NCBI RefSeq assembly: GCF_040958095.1
Contig: NC_091172.1
Location: forward strand, 21,630,009-21,694,008
Direction of reading: 5' to 3'
Length of the DNA stretch: 64,000 nt
Origin: Procambarus clarkii
Taxonomy: Eukaryota > Arthropoda > Malacostraca > Decapoda > Cambaridae
The notes beneath the pieces are model-generated. The model made no database searches, was not told the origin of the DNA, and saw nothing but the letters and a program-made list of their open reading frames with translations. A program made the position numbers and the translations under genes. The stretch's first letter is position 1. The number at the start of each line of letters is the position of its first letter. Shown here in pieces: positions 1 to 10,800 of the stretch.

Positions 1-177
1 CCTACGTTAATTTTAACTCCAATAAAAAAAATTGACCATATACATAATGAAATGGGTAGCTTTATCATTTCATAAGAAAAAAATTAGAGAAAATATATTA
101 ATTCAGAAAAACTTGGCTTATTAGGCAAATCGGGCCTTGCATTGTAGGCCGAGAAGTGCGTTCTGGCTACTAGGTAC

Positions 178-238
<61 letters not shown>

Positions 239-470
239 TATTGTTATATTTAAAAGAATGTGATCGGTGCTAGTTATTAATTAATACATAGCCGTTTGGA
301 GAATATTTTGTTCATTCGCGTTTTATAGTTTATCTGTTCTCTTATTTTATGCGAATAAATATTTTTTCATTTGATTTCTTTTTTCAGTATTTCTATCAGC
401 GTTATATTAAGGAAGACCTCGTGTTAATCTTCACACAGAGACGTCTCTTTGTGGCGTAGGGGCACAATAG
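1..470. repeat. AT-rich DNA with an (AT)n/(GT)n microsatellite
   Basis: No gene is seen. A dinucleotide AT run from about 181 to 226 passes into a short GT run ending near 238. The rest is unstructured AT-rich sequence. Confidence 0.8.
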
Positions 471-472
471 GT

Positions 473-654
<182 letters not shown>

Positions 655-720
655 ATCACAAACAGTACAATCAGACGACATGCAGCCTCACTCTCTGAAC
701 GCCTACGGAATACTGCTTGC

Positions 721-830
721 CACATCTGTCAGCACGCTGTACCCGGCCACATCTGTCAGCACGCTGTACCCGGCCACATCTGTCAGCACGCTGTACCCGG
801 CCACATCTGTCAGCACGCTGTACCCAGCTA
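721..830. repeat. 27-bp minisatellite, four copies
   Basis: Four nearly identical 27-bp units, each containing CTGTCAGCACGCTGTACCC, lie head to tail directly after the GA tract. The fourth ends in a slightly changed unit. Confidence 0.95.
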
Positions 831-984
831 CATGCCGGCCACTACAAGCAGTCCCACCCATTATACATTACTACATATACACCCACACACGTGTGCAGTG
901 TATTTAATACAAGTTTCCACAGGCAAAGAGCGAGCTTGCACACTCAACTTTATTATTTTAAGTTTTGACTTATGTAACACAGGG

Positions 985-1200
985 ACGTGTCCCGTGTCCC
1001 TTGTCCCTTATCCCGTGTCCCTTGTCCCGTGTCCCTTGTCCCGTGTCCCGTGTCCCTTGTCCCTTGTCCCGTGTCCCGTGTCCCGTGTCCCTTGTCCCGT
1101 GTCCCTTGTCCCTTGTCCCTTGTCCCGTGTCCCGTGTCCCTTGTCCCGTGTCCCTTGTCCCTTGTCCCTTGTCCTTTGTCCCGTGTCCCGGGTCCCTTAA
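985..1200. repeat. Heptamer minisatellite (TCCCKTG)n
   Basis: About 30 copies of a 7-bp unit alternating TCCCTTG and TCCCGTG. The two unit types are mixed irregularly, so this is a two-variant array. Open frames across it on both strands are repeat artefacts. Confidence 0.95.
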
Positions 1201-1779
1201 GGACACGGTTTATCAGGGAACTCCGTGACACCACGAGACACCCTGTATGCTCCCCCCCCCCCCCCACCCGAAAAAAGCATGAGGTAATTGTTAAATTAAT
1301 GAATAACAAACAACGGTATTTTCTCAAAACTAAATAATGTAGTTTTGTTAGTTAACTGTTAATGTATATTATAAATGTATGTACGGTTAGGCCTAGGGCT
1401 GGTCAATTTATGTATTTTGGTTGTGTTGACAAAAATCGACTCGTCCTCCACCCGCTAAGCTCGATAACTGTAACATGTTGTGTGTTCGACATTGATATTT
1501 TCTCATATGTGAATTAACATTATTATGCATTAGAATTTGGTATATGATTTGGGTTAAATTAGGTATTGATGTTTATGTTCTGTTGGTAATTCTCTGAGCT
1601 ATAGTATTGGGGGGGGGGGCCAAGATTTTTACCAACCCGTCCTCGACTCAAGTCCATTACATCCAGCGGTCGACCCCACAGACGCATTCATAAATTTTAA
1701 CATGCTGTTCATTCAAAACGGGAATTTTCTGAAATATAAATTAATAGTATAATATATTAGCATATTGTGTATAAATAGG
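1201..1779. other. AT-rich stretch with foldback-end motifs
   Basis: No gene is seen. A C run lies at 1251-1265 and a G run near 1610. The motif CCAACCCGTCCTC near 1634 matches the ends of the foldback elements described at 27295 and 18715. Confidence 0.6.
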
Positions 1780-2365
1780 CATAGGTTAGGTTCTGTTGGC
1801 GATTATTTGTATTTGTAGTACGTGGGTGAAGCATTTATAGCGTTGTGATTCGAACAAAATTCGTCAGTGAAGCACTTGTTCCGGATATGTTCGAACGTCA
1901 GCAGTTGTGAGTCGTGTGTAAACCGCTTTTCATTCATAAACAGGGGGTTTGGCGGGTGGATGGAATCACTTTTGGATCTTTGTTTGGAGGACGGGCTGAA
2001 TTTACGGAAGTGCGATTCGAACAACGGTCGTCAGCGAAGCGCAGCTCGAGAAATGTTCGATCGTCATCAGGTGTGAGCCGCCTGTAAACCGTTTACCATT
2101 CATAAACAGGGGGTTTGGCGGCTGGATTAACAAGCCAACCCGTCCTCATCAACAAAGGCTAAATGCTAGCTAATCCAGCCGCCAAACTCCCTGTTTATCA
2201 ATGAAAATTGCTTTACGCACGACTCACAACTGATGACGTCCGAACATTTCTCGAACAGTGCTTCACTGACGACTATTGTTCGAACCACAACGCTAAAAAT
2301 GCTTCACCCACGTACTACAAATACACATAATCGCCAACAGAACTAAACTCCTAACCTAATAAACG
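1780..2365. repeat. Foldback repeat: two direct units and one inverted unit
   Basis: A unit of about 165 bp runs forward at 1780-1965, repeats in diverged form at 1995-2128, and returns in reverse complement at 2173-2365. The inverted arms match closely, for example GTGGGTGAAGCATTT against AAATGCTTCACCCAC. The region between the second unit and the inverted arm contains CCAACCCGTCCTC. Transcripts would fold into a long hairpin. This is probably a non-autonomous foldback transposon; no transposase is present. Confidence 0.75.
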
Positions 2366-2613
2366 CAAAACTACACATAGAACAAAAAATACAGAATAAT
2401 CTTAATAGATACATGATAACAAATCAAAATTTAACACACTATATGTTAAAACTGACCAATGCGTCTTGGCGGAACTCATTTGGTCTCTGTTGCTTTGTTG
2501 ATGATAACAGGCTGTTATTGATAACATGCTGTTGTTGATAACAGGCTGCAGGAAGACCGATACACTGTTCAAAAATAGTTCAAGCGTCAAAAATTTCCAA
2601 TCATTACACACAG

Positions 2614-2700
2614 AAATCACAATTAAGGCAGCGTCTGGGATGCTCTCGGACGCAGGTTCAAATCCTCGTCACGGCCCTTGTGGATTTGTTCAATTTCCAA
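2614..2700 (+). repeat. tRNA-derived SINE fragment (family 3)
   Basis: A tRNA-like segment with a B-box like sequence, GGTTCAAATCC, is followed by CCCTTGTGGATTTGTTC. The same head and tail recur at 46589 (minus) and 47687 (plus). Only the 3' half of the tRNA-like head is preserved here. Confidence 0.6.
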
Positions 2701-3070
2701 TCATGTTTAAAGAGCGCTTCCTTCACCCCTTGTGTTTCTCAGTGTTTCCTTCAGGACTTAGCGAGGAAGGGCTGAGATGAGCACCGCCTTGGTCCTGGTA
2801 GTTAAATATGTTGTCCTTGTTTGCTCGTCCTCAAAGGCTGTCTCCGGTATGATCCGAGACAATGGTTCGTGGTGTCAGTACGCGGGCTGATAACACGATA
2901 ACACGTGACAACACGAGGGCTGACAGAAGCTGATAACTGTGCTGTGAGATGCGTACAGCACAATGCGCGAGTGGCCTCTGTCAGGAGAAGACTTAAAGCC
3001 GGACAACCGAAGTCTAGAATGGGGGTCGAGGCCGCTGCTGAGTGTCCGGGATGGAATCGGCACTGTAAGT

Positions 3071-3332
3071 CTGAAGCCAAGTTCACGAAGCAGTTACGCA
3101 AGTACTTACGAACATGTACGTCTTTCCTCAATCTTTGACGGCTTTGGTTACATTTATTAAACAGTTTACAGGGATGAAAACTTCCCAATCAACTGTTGTT
3201 ATTGTTATAAACAGCCTCCTGGTGCTTCGGAGCTCATTAACTGTTTAATAATTGTAAACAAAGCCGTCAAAGATTGAGAAAAGGTGTACGGTTCGTAGGT
3301 GCTTGCGTAACTGTTTCGTGAATCTGGCCCCT
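3071..3332. mobile_element. Foldback MITE ending GGGGCCAGATTCACGAA, copy 1
   Basis: About 260 bp with inverted ends: the left end reads GTTCACGAAGCAGTTACGCA and the right end GTGAATCTGGCCCC. The inner inverted pair AATCTTTGACGGC / GCCGTCAAAGATT also matches. The second copy at 40856-41117 has cleaner ends. There is no coding capacity. Confidence 0.85.
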
Positions 3333-3339
3333 GGTGTCT

Positions 3340-4725
3340 CAGTTAGCAGCTTGCTTCCAGTGGGATTGGCTTAATAACTGTCGGTAACGATATAATATAT
3401 ATTGATAATTTATATGTATAAGATAATTGAACCTCGCTGGTGTAAGGAAAGATAATTATCAGATAAAATATGACTCGTACTATTCACGTGATACTGGCGC
3501 GTGTGACGCTATTGACTCTTGAGTTATGAGAACAGGGAAGTGGGATATGTCAGAGTGAAGGAGCAGTGTTAGTGCTGTGCTGAGGTAAACAGTGTAAGTG
3601 TACCTCTGTACCCGTTGATCCAGTCAGTAATAACATCTGTACTGGTAAGCCAAGCTCGGTCAGTTTATAAGATTATTTTGAGTAACTGCTTGCATCAAAG
3701 ACTAAATGAAAAATATATGTGTGGATTTTCTTTGATTTTTGTTTTTTTGTAGTAAGAAATCCTAGTCTTTGAGTTTTAATTTATCTTAGAAGAGTAGGAA
3801 GCCTTCAGGCAAACTCCTGCGTAGAGAGGGGCCAGAAAGAGAGTGGAACAGAGCCTGGTCTTGAACGCCTGAGACGTTCAACTCTCAGACCACCCACCAC
3901 TACATGTATATGACGTCACAAAGTGCAAAATTAGCTTTCTAAAAATATTCTGCATGATAATCGCAGCTCTCGCCATAAAACAATGGTCTCATAAAGGTCT
4001 CGCATTCCATACATTCAAGGCTGACTTTGCTAAATGGCATCATAACATTCTCGACAAGGTGGACTCTAACCAAAGGTCAAAGTGACGACAATATGCGTAC
4101 CTCATGGTACCTCCCCGTCACCCTGCGTGTGCCGTCTCCTGGCGGCTCCGTCACTTACCGTCTCCAGCAGGGCCATGTTGATCATCCCACTGTGGCAATG
4201 GTGTCTCTCCAGTGTCAGGTGACTTTAGGCCGTGGCCGCTGAGTAAACTAAACACCTCCTCAAACCTCGCGTTGCTTCTCTTTCTCACATTGCTATCACA
4301 GTTGAACGTCAATTAAATTTTACTTAAAAGTTCATTGCCAGAATGTCCCGCAAGCTGATGCAGGCCCTTGTTAACAATGTATATCATACCTGCTGCAACA
4401 TGCGGCTCCGGCGTAGTTCTTATTCCTTACAAAACCAACCTGGGGAATACCAAGAGGCATTCCATCATATTTATAGGAGCTGAGAGGTAACAGTCACGAG
4501 GAAAACTTAAGAAATTAAGCCATGGGGGGGGGGGGTCTATGAGCGAGAAGAATGCAGGAAGACATGATCACCATCTACAAAATTTCTAGTACAAAAAGTA
4601 TAGGGTAGACAAGGACACGTGACTTATCACGGGTGGGGCATGAACAAGTGGACAGGGGTGGAAATTAAGTATCAGAAAGAGCCACCCAGCCATAAACAAT
4701 TTTGTAAATATATCAAAAAGGGGGA
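3340..4725. other. No recognised gene
   Basis: Mixed AT-rich sequence. I see no conserved open frame, no RNA gene and no clear repeat apart from a short G run near 4523. Confidence 0.6.
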
Positions 4726-4974
4726 GCCGGTAGGCCGAGCGGACGGCACGCGGGACTTGTGATCCTGTGGTTCTGTGTTCGATCCCAGGCGCCGGCGAGA
4801 AACAATGGGCAGTGTTTCTTTCACCCTATGCCCCTGTTACCTAGCAGTAAAATAGGTACCTGGGTGTTAGTCAGCTGTCACGGGCTGCTTCCTAGGGGTG
4901 GAGGCCTGGTCGAGGACCGGGTCGCGGGGACACTAAAAAAAGCCCCGAAATCATCTCAAGATAACCTCAAGATA
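4726..4974 (+). mobile_element. tRNA-derived SINE, family 1, copy A
   Basis: A Pol III-type head starting GCCGGTAGGCCGAGCGG carries an anticodon-like loop (CTTGTGA, reading TGT, threonine type) and a B-box region TGTTCGATCCC. It is followed by the family body (GAAACAATGGGCAGTG, ACCTAGCAGTAAAATAGG) and the tail CATCTCAAGATAACCTCAAG. The same body occurs at 28669 and 31707. Confidence 0.9.
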
Positions 4975-5390
4975 TAACTTGTGGGTAAGCGGAATACATA
5001 AAGAAGTAGTGGTGCTTCATATCCCACTATTCACATATAGATGTAACGGCTCAACTGGCTCGAGACTCTGTACACCTGTCGATAACGGGTTGACCGTCGG
5101 GGCCCAAGAGCTGAAACTTGACGCTCCCCCCCCCTCCCCCTCCGACCATTAACAAATGTGCCGAAGATATGAAAATTAGCTGAAAAAACAGGCAACAGTT
5201 TACCCACGTTTCCCCTCACACAAAGTTTAAACGCACAGAGAAAATAATATTTTCCTTTAAAATCGACAACTTATACAAGTTTGTAGAGCTAATTGAAGAT
5301 ATTTTTGCAATTTTCTTTACGATGTTTTTTTATGAATAATTTTCAAAAGAGGGGAAGAATATTGGAGGGAAAACTTGGCTCCTGGACGAC
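4975..5390. other. No recognised gene
   Basis: Unique-looking sequence with a C/T-rich run near 5126-5148. Nothing codes convincingly. Confidence 0.6.
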
Positions 5391-5590
5391 GGAAGGGAAG
5401 GGAATTATGAGGGGTAAAGCGCTAAGCCATAACGACAATATAGCATTGGCAAGGGATCAGGATAAGGATTTGGGATGGGACGGAGGAAAGGAATGGTGCC
5501 CAACCCCTTGGTCGGTTAGGGATTGAGCGCCAACCTGCATGAAGCGAAACCATCGCTCTACCGTCCACACCAAGTGGTTGAACCCTGGGT
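5391..5590 (-). mobile_element. Probable tRNA-derived SINE, family 2
   Basis: Reading the minus strand, a tRNA-like A-box region (GACGGTAGAGCGATGG) is followed by a B-box like GCGCTCAATCCC and a pyrimidine-rich body containing CTTAGCGCTTTACCCC. The order and spacing fit a tRNA-headed SINE. There is no second copy in the window, so this is less certain. Confidence 0.5.
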
Positions 5591-6780
5591 GACGGAGAAG
5601 ACTACGCCAGGAGAACCACCTCCCACAAGTTAACTGTTGGTGTTGGTACGTTGTCCTGGTCAGTCTTATCCAGACAAAGTTCTCAACTATATCTCAACTA
5701 TATATCAAGATCTCAAGATAACTCAAGATATACAAAAATTTATTTAAGATGAGGAATAAGTAAATGCCTTTGATCTGAATGAAAAATAATTGAAATTTAA
5801 ACAAATATATTCTGTAAATAAAATATGTTTGCCTCTCTCTCTCTCTTGCTGTAAAATTAAAATTGTTTGAAAAATAATTTCCCCTTTGAAAAGCATCATA
5901 AAGAAGATTAAAGCTAAAAGAAATGTAATTACAAGCGGCAGCCAGCGAGGTGATTAGGACGAATCATTACCGAACATCCGTAAATAATTATATTCCTTTT
6001 TAAGGGACATGAAGCTCAAAATAATCATTTCACAGAAGGAAGAGCACCCACGCCCACGCTCGCCTGCTCCTCCTGGCTACCATAACAAGTCTCGTGAAGA
6101 TATGAACGAAGATCCACAAACGGAGCTCAATGGCGTTGACTTGAAGCGTATGCACACTAGAGGGAGCAGCCTACCTGCACACTTAAAGCGCCATAATAGT
6201 ATCGTTTCCAGGGACCGATAAGCAGTAGGCCTCGACAGCTAGGTGCTTTGGTTCGTAGGCTTTTGGTCGTGGGAACAGGACTTCATATTTAATTCTCATC
6301 ATACCGCAAGGACGCGCAAGGACGCGCAACGACGCTGCGCAAGTTGACGCAGACATTGCGAACGAGAATAGTGACGTCACTATCGGCAAGGAGACAGAGG
6401 CAATTGTTATTATTATGTTTTGGTTTGTTTAGACAGATGAGGCATGAAATAGACGACTTTTGATTCTTGTTAAGAGGGTGAAAGCTTGCCCTTCCCACTG
6501 CCCACGGTAAGCCATAGCCACTATTCTCCCTGGAACACGACCCATCAATCGATTAACACCCCAGGCACCCACTCAACTGCCGGGTGAATAGAGGTGTCCG
6601 ACTGGCACGTTTGGACAGACACATTACTTTTTTATTGACATAGATTATTCTGCTGAGTAACAAAAGATGTAGCTTAAATACATCCATCATACAGTGTCAA
6701 CCAAAAAGCTTCCAATTAATAAGAAAATTTGGAAATTCCTATATAAGCTAAGGATTACAATGGCATTCAGTCAACAGCAG
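5591..6780. other. No recognised gene
   Basis: AT-rich sequence with short CT runs (5835-5850) and a small duplicated GCAAGGACGC motif near 6306-6326. Open frames are short and carry no recognisable domain. Confidence 0.55.
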
Positions 6781-6972
6781 TCTCCGTGGTGTAGTGGTAA
6801 GACACTCGCCTGGCGTTCCGCGAGCGCTATGTCATGGGTTCGTATCCTGGCCGGGGAGGATTTAATGGGCGCAATTCCTTAACTGTAGCCTCTGTTTAAC
6901 GCAACAGTAAAATGTGTACTTGGATGAAAAAACGATTCTTCGCGGCAGGGGATCGTATTCCAGGGACCGTAG
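6781..6972 (+). mobile_element. tRNA-derived SINE, family 4, 5' part (split by the Gypsy element)
   Basis: The head contains an A box (GTGGTGTAGTGG) and a B box (GGGTTCGTATCC). The sequence stops at the CGTAG target site of the Gypsy insertion and resumes at 12522. An uninterrupted relative lies at 53451-53736, which shows that the two halves belong together. Confidence 0.92.
6968..6972. repeat. Target site duplication CGTAG (left)
   Basis: CGTAG lies directly before the 5' LTR and again directly after the 3' LTR (12522-12526). Five bases is the length expected for Ty3/Gypsy integrase. Confidence 0.95.
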
Positions 6973-7183
6973 TGTCATGTTCACAGAAAATGGTACCATC
7001 CGTTTTCTATGTGCGGCGGCTGACACGCCAGAGAGAAGAAGGTAAACAAGAGCGTACAGGAAGCCCGCCAAGCTTGGTAGCTACTAGTCATGTAATCATA
7101 TTAAGTATTAAAGTCAGTAACCAAGTCATGACTTTACATCAACCCAACAACCAAGACTTCCTCAGTAACACACGAACACCACA
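6973..7183 (+). repeat. 5' LTR
   Basis: 211 bp, starting TGTCATGTTCACAG and ending CACGAACACCACA, so the ends are TG...CA. It appears identical to the 3' LTR. I do not see a clear TATA box or AATAAA signal in so short an LTR. Confidence 0.95.
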
Positions 7184-7184
7184 T

Positions 7185-7198
7185 TGGCGACGAGGATG
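7185..7198 (+). promoter_or_regulatory. Primer binding site, tRNA-Ser(GCT) type
   Basis: TGGCGACGAGGATG starts one base after the 5' LTR. It is complementary to CATCCTCGTCG plus CCA, the 3' end known for arthropod tRNA-Ser(GCT). The match is 14 bases long. The tRNA identity is drawn from general knowledge and not from this window. Confidence 0.8.
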
Positions 7199-7842
7199 AA
7201 CTGTGAACGCAGGTATTTGTTCAGTTTCAAACACAAGGGAGAAGCATGCTGCCTGGAGGAGGAAGAGAAGCTGTGAGCGCCATACCCGATGCTGTATGCT
7301 AACCGATGCTGTGTGCTAACCAATGCTGTGTGCTAAACGATGCTGTGTGCTAACCAATGCTGTGTGCTACCCAAGCTGTGTGCTACCCAAGCTGTGCTGA
7401 AGAAACTGTACTGAGGAATCTGCCGACGTTGTGTACGAAACGACGCTTTGATGTGTACAAAACCTGATGTTTTGGTTACGAAACGACGCTTCGTGCTACA
7501 AAATTCATCACACTGTACCGACTGCTGTACCAACTGCTGCACCAACTGCTGCTGTACCAACTGCTGCTGTACCAACTGCTGCTGTACCAACTGCTGCTGT
7601 ACCAACTGCTGTGCCAACTGCTGTGCTGCTGCTGTGAGTAGGAACAACACATGTACACAAGGGCTAGGTAAGAAGTCAGTTGCTGCTATATTGTGCACTG
7701 TTGTGAACTTTTGCATTAAAATGCTTGTGTGCTTTGCAAAATTAAAGTAATTACAGTGAATTCTTGACTAACATATACAGTGCAGTAAGTGTTTAATATT
7801 CTGAGGAACATTTAAGTGATAAGTTACATTTATTCAGTAAAA
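7199..7842 (+). repeat. Gypsy leader with two minisatellites
   Basis: Between the primer site and the gag start lie about six 17-bp units built on GCTGTGTGCTAACC (about 7285-7395), then about seven 15-bp units built on CTGCTGCTGTACCAA (7526-7632). Open frames reading Cys-Cys-Thr-Asn or Gln-Gln-Leu-Val come from the second array. The leader probably holds the packaging signal; that is inference. Confidence 0.85.
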
Positions 7843-10800
7843 ATGGCAAATATACCTCAGTTTCCTGCATTTGATCCTGACTGTGACCAGACAAACCTGT
7901 CACAGAGGTGGGTCAAATGGCTTAAAAGGTTTGAAAATTTGTTGATTGTTTCTGACATCAAAAGTGCTGAAAGAAAGCGTGCCTTTCTACTTCATTATGC
8001 AGGTGATAGAGTTTGTGACATCTTTGACACACTGAAAGACACTGGTGGTGCCAAAGATTATGACACTGCCAAAGCCAAACTAACAGAGCATTTCAAACCA
8101 AGGCAAAATACTGCAATGGAAATTATGCATTTCAGGAGAGCAAAACAACTCTCTAATGAAACTGTGGATCAATACCACACACGTCTGCAGGGTTTAGCAG
8201 CCCATTGTGAGTTTGCTGATGTTGACAAAGAAATCAAACAGCAAATAATTGAAACATGCACATCTACACGTCTCCGTCGAAGAGCTCTAGAACTTGTTGA
8301 TGATGAAAGTTCTCTTACCAAGATACTGGATATTGCTCGTCGAATGGAAGATGCTGCACGTGATGCTCGTGTCATGGAGTGCAGTGCCAATAACGGTTCT
8401 GCCACTGTTACTAACAGTGATGAGGTACGTAAGGTTCAGGGAGGACACCGTGATCAAAGAAGATATCATGGCAAACCTAACAGTAAATTTAGCCGAGAAC
8501 CACGTCACAACTGGGGTCAAGGAACAAGGCTCAAGCAGTCACAACGACCCACATCAGAGGGTGTCAACAATAAATGTTACAATTGTGGAGGAGACTACCC
8601 ACACCAAGATAATGTTTGTCCTGCTCAAGGTAAGAAGTGCTATGAGTGTGGAAAACTAGGTCATTTTGGTGCTATGTGTCGTTCCGCACTAAAGAAACCA
8701 CAGTCAATGAATAAAAGCACTGTACGAGGATCAGGTCATAGGGGTCGAGGTGGTAAACACAATATTGCACCTCATATCCAGAATGTTAATAATATACAAG
8801 ACAACATTTCATTACAACCAGTCTCAGATGACAGTGAATGTGATTATACTTATGGAGTACAAGCAATCACAGAATGGAATGATCTTCCAAACAACCCAGA
8901 GACATGTGTATACATTGCTGGTATTTGTCTCAAGGTTCTCATTGACACTGGATCAAACATTGATACCATTGCTGAGTGCCACTATGAGAAATTTAAAAAA
9001 CAGTTCCCAAAGCTTGAGAACTATAATGGCAAAGCCACTGCCTATGCTTCAAAGGTAGCCTTGCCAGTGATTGGAACTTTCACTGCAGAGATTAAGTCAA
9101 AGAATGCAATGCTCATTACTACATTCCATGTTGTTAGGAATGCAAAGGAGTCTTTACTCAGTTACAAGACTTCAACCAAATTGGGGCTACTTCAGCTTTC
9201 TAATGCTGTCGCAGTGGAATCTGCAAACAATGTTGATGCTATTGTTGCTGAATTTTCTGATCGATTTAAATCCATAGGTTGTTATACTGATAGCAAAGTA
9301 CATCTGCATATCAACCCAGATGTAATTCCAGTTGCCCAACCACATCGCCGACAACCATTCCATACTCGCAAGAAAGTCGATGCTGAACTGGATAGGCTGA
9401 TAGAACTAGATATCATTGAACCAGTAACAGGCCCAACACCATGGGTAAGCCCAATTGTCACTCCACCAAAGCCGAAGAATCCAGATGAGATACGCATTTG
9501 TGTGGACATGCGTGTTCCCAACAAGGCAATAATGCGTGAACGCCATCCTACACCGACTGTAGATGATATGATCTACCGCTTGAATGGTGCAACTATATTC
9601 AGCAAGTTAGATTTAAACAAGGGCTATCATCAGCTTGAACTTGATGATGAGAGTCGCCTCATCACAACGTTTACGACACATCGAGGTCTGTATAGGTACA
9701 AGCGCCTGAGTTTTGGTATCAACAGTGCTGCCGAGGTATTCCAGCACATCATCAGCCAGGTATTGCAAGACATACCTAATGCTGACAACATGTCTGATGA
9801 CATCATTGTTTATGGCCGTACCCAAGCTGAACACGACAAAGCTCTTCGTGCAACATTGCAACGCTTACGAGAAAAGAATCTGACGTTAAGCCGAGCAAAG
9901 TGTGAGTTCAATCAACAAAAAATTGAATTCTTTGGACATGTACTTAGTGACAAAGGTCTGTCTCCAGATCCTAAGAAAGTTGCAGATATCAAGAACGCTG
10001 CACCTCCTTCAACGTCCACTGAAGTACATAGTTTTCTGGGAATGGCAAACTACTGTTCTCGCTTCATTCCAGATTTTGCTACCATTACGAAGCCTCTACG
10101 TGAGCTCCTGAAGAAAAATGCATCATGGTACTGGAGCGATATCGAGCAAAATGCATTTGATGCTGTGAAAGATGCACTAGTAGAGAATGCGACTGCTGCA
10201 TACTTTGATCCATCAATGGACACTGAGTTAACGGTGGATGCTAGTCCTGTTGGATTAGGTGCTGTTTTAGCCCAACACAAACCTGGTCAACCAGATTCCA
10301 GAGTAGTAATTGCCTACGCCAGCCGTTCTCTCACAGATGTTGAGCAACGATACAGTCAGACAGAGAAGGAAGCTCTTGCTCTTGTATGGGGCTGTGAACA
10401 CTTCAATGTGTATCTGCTTGGTGCGCCCTTCACCACGATAGTCACTGACCACAAACCGTTGGAGACCATCTTCAATAATCCAAAGTCCAAACCACCAGCT
10501 CGCATTGAGAGATGGGCTCTTCGTCTGCAACCATACAACTTTACGGTGAAATACAAGCCGGGTGCAGGCAATCCCGCTGATTACATCAGTCGACATCCTG
10601 CCAACAGTTTCACCATCACCAAACATCAGCAAGTTGCCGAGGAATATGTACACTCTGTAACCTGTGATGCAGTCCCTAAGGCTCTTACTCTTGATGAAAT
10701 CCGTACTGCAACCCTAGAGGACCCAACTCTGCAAGCAACAGTGGATGCATTGACTAAGAAAAAGTTTCCACGCATCCCACCCTCAGGAGTTGACCAAGAT

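Noticed and set aside
953-1327. Frames of GTRDKGQ and PCPLSRV repeats
   Set aside because: They are produced by the heptamer array; several overlapping frames on both strands are equally open.
7448-7750. Cysteine-rich CCTNCC frame resembling a metallothionein-like protein
   Set aside because: It is generated by the 15-bp leader array of the Gypsy element and lies before gag.
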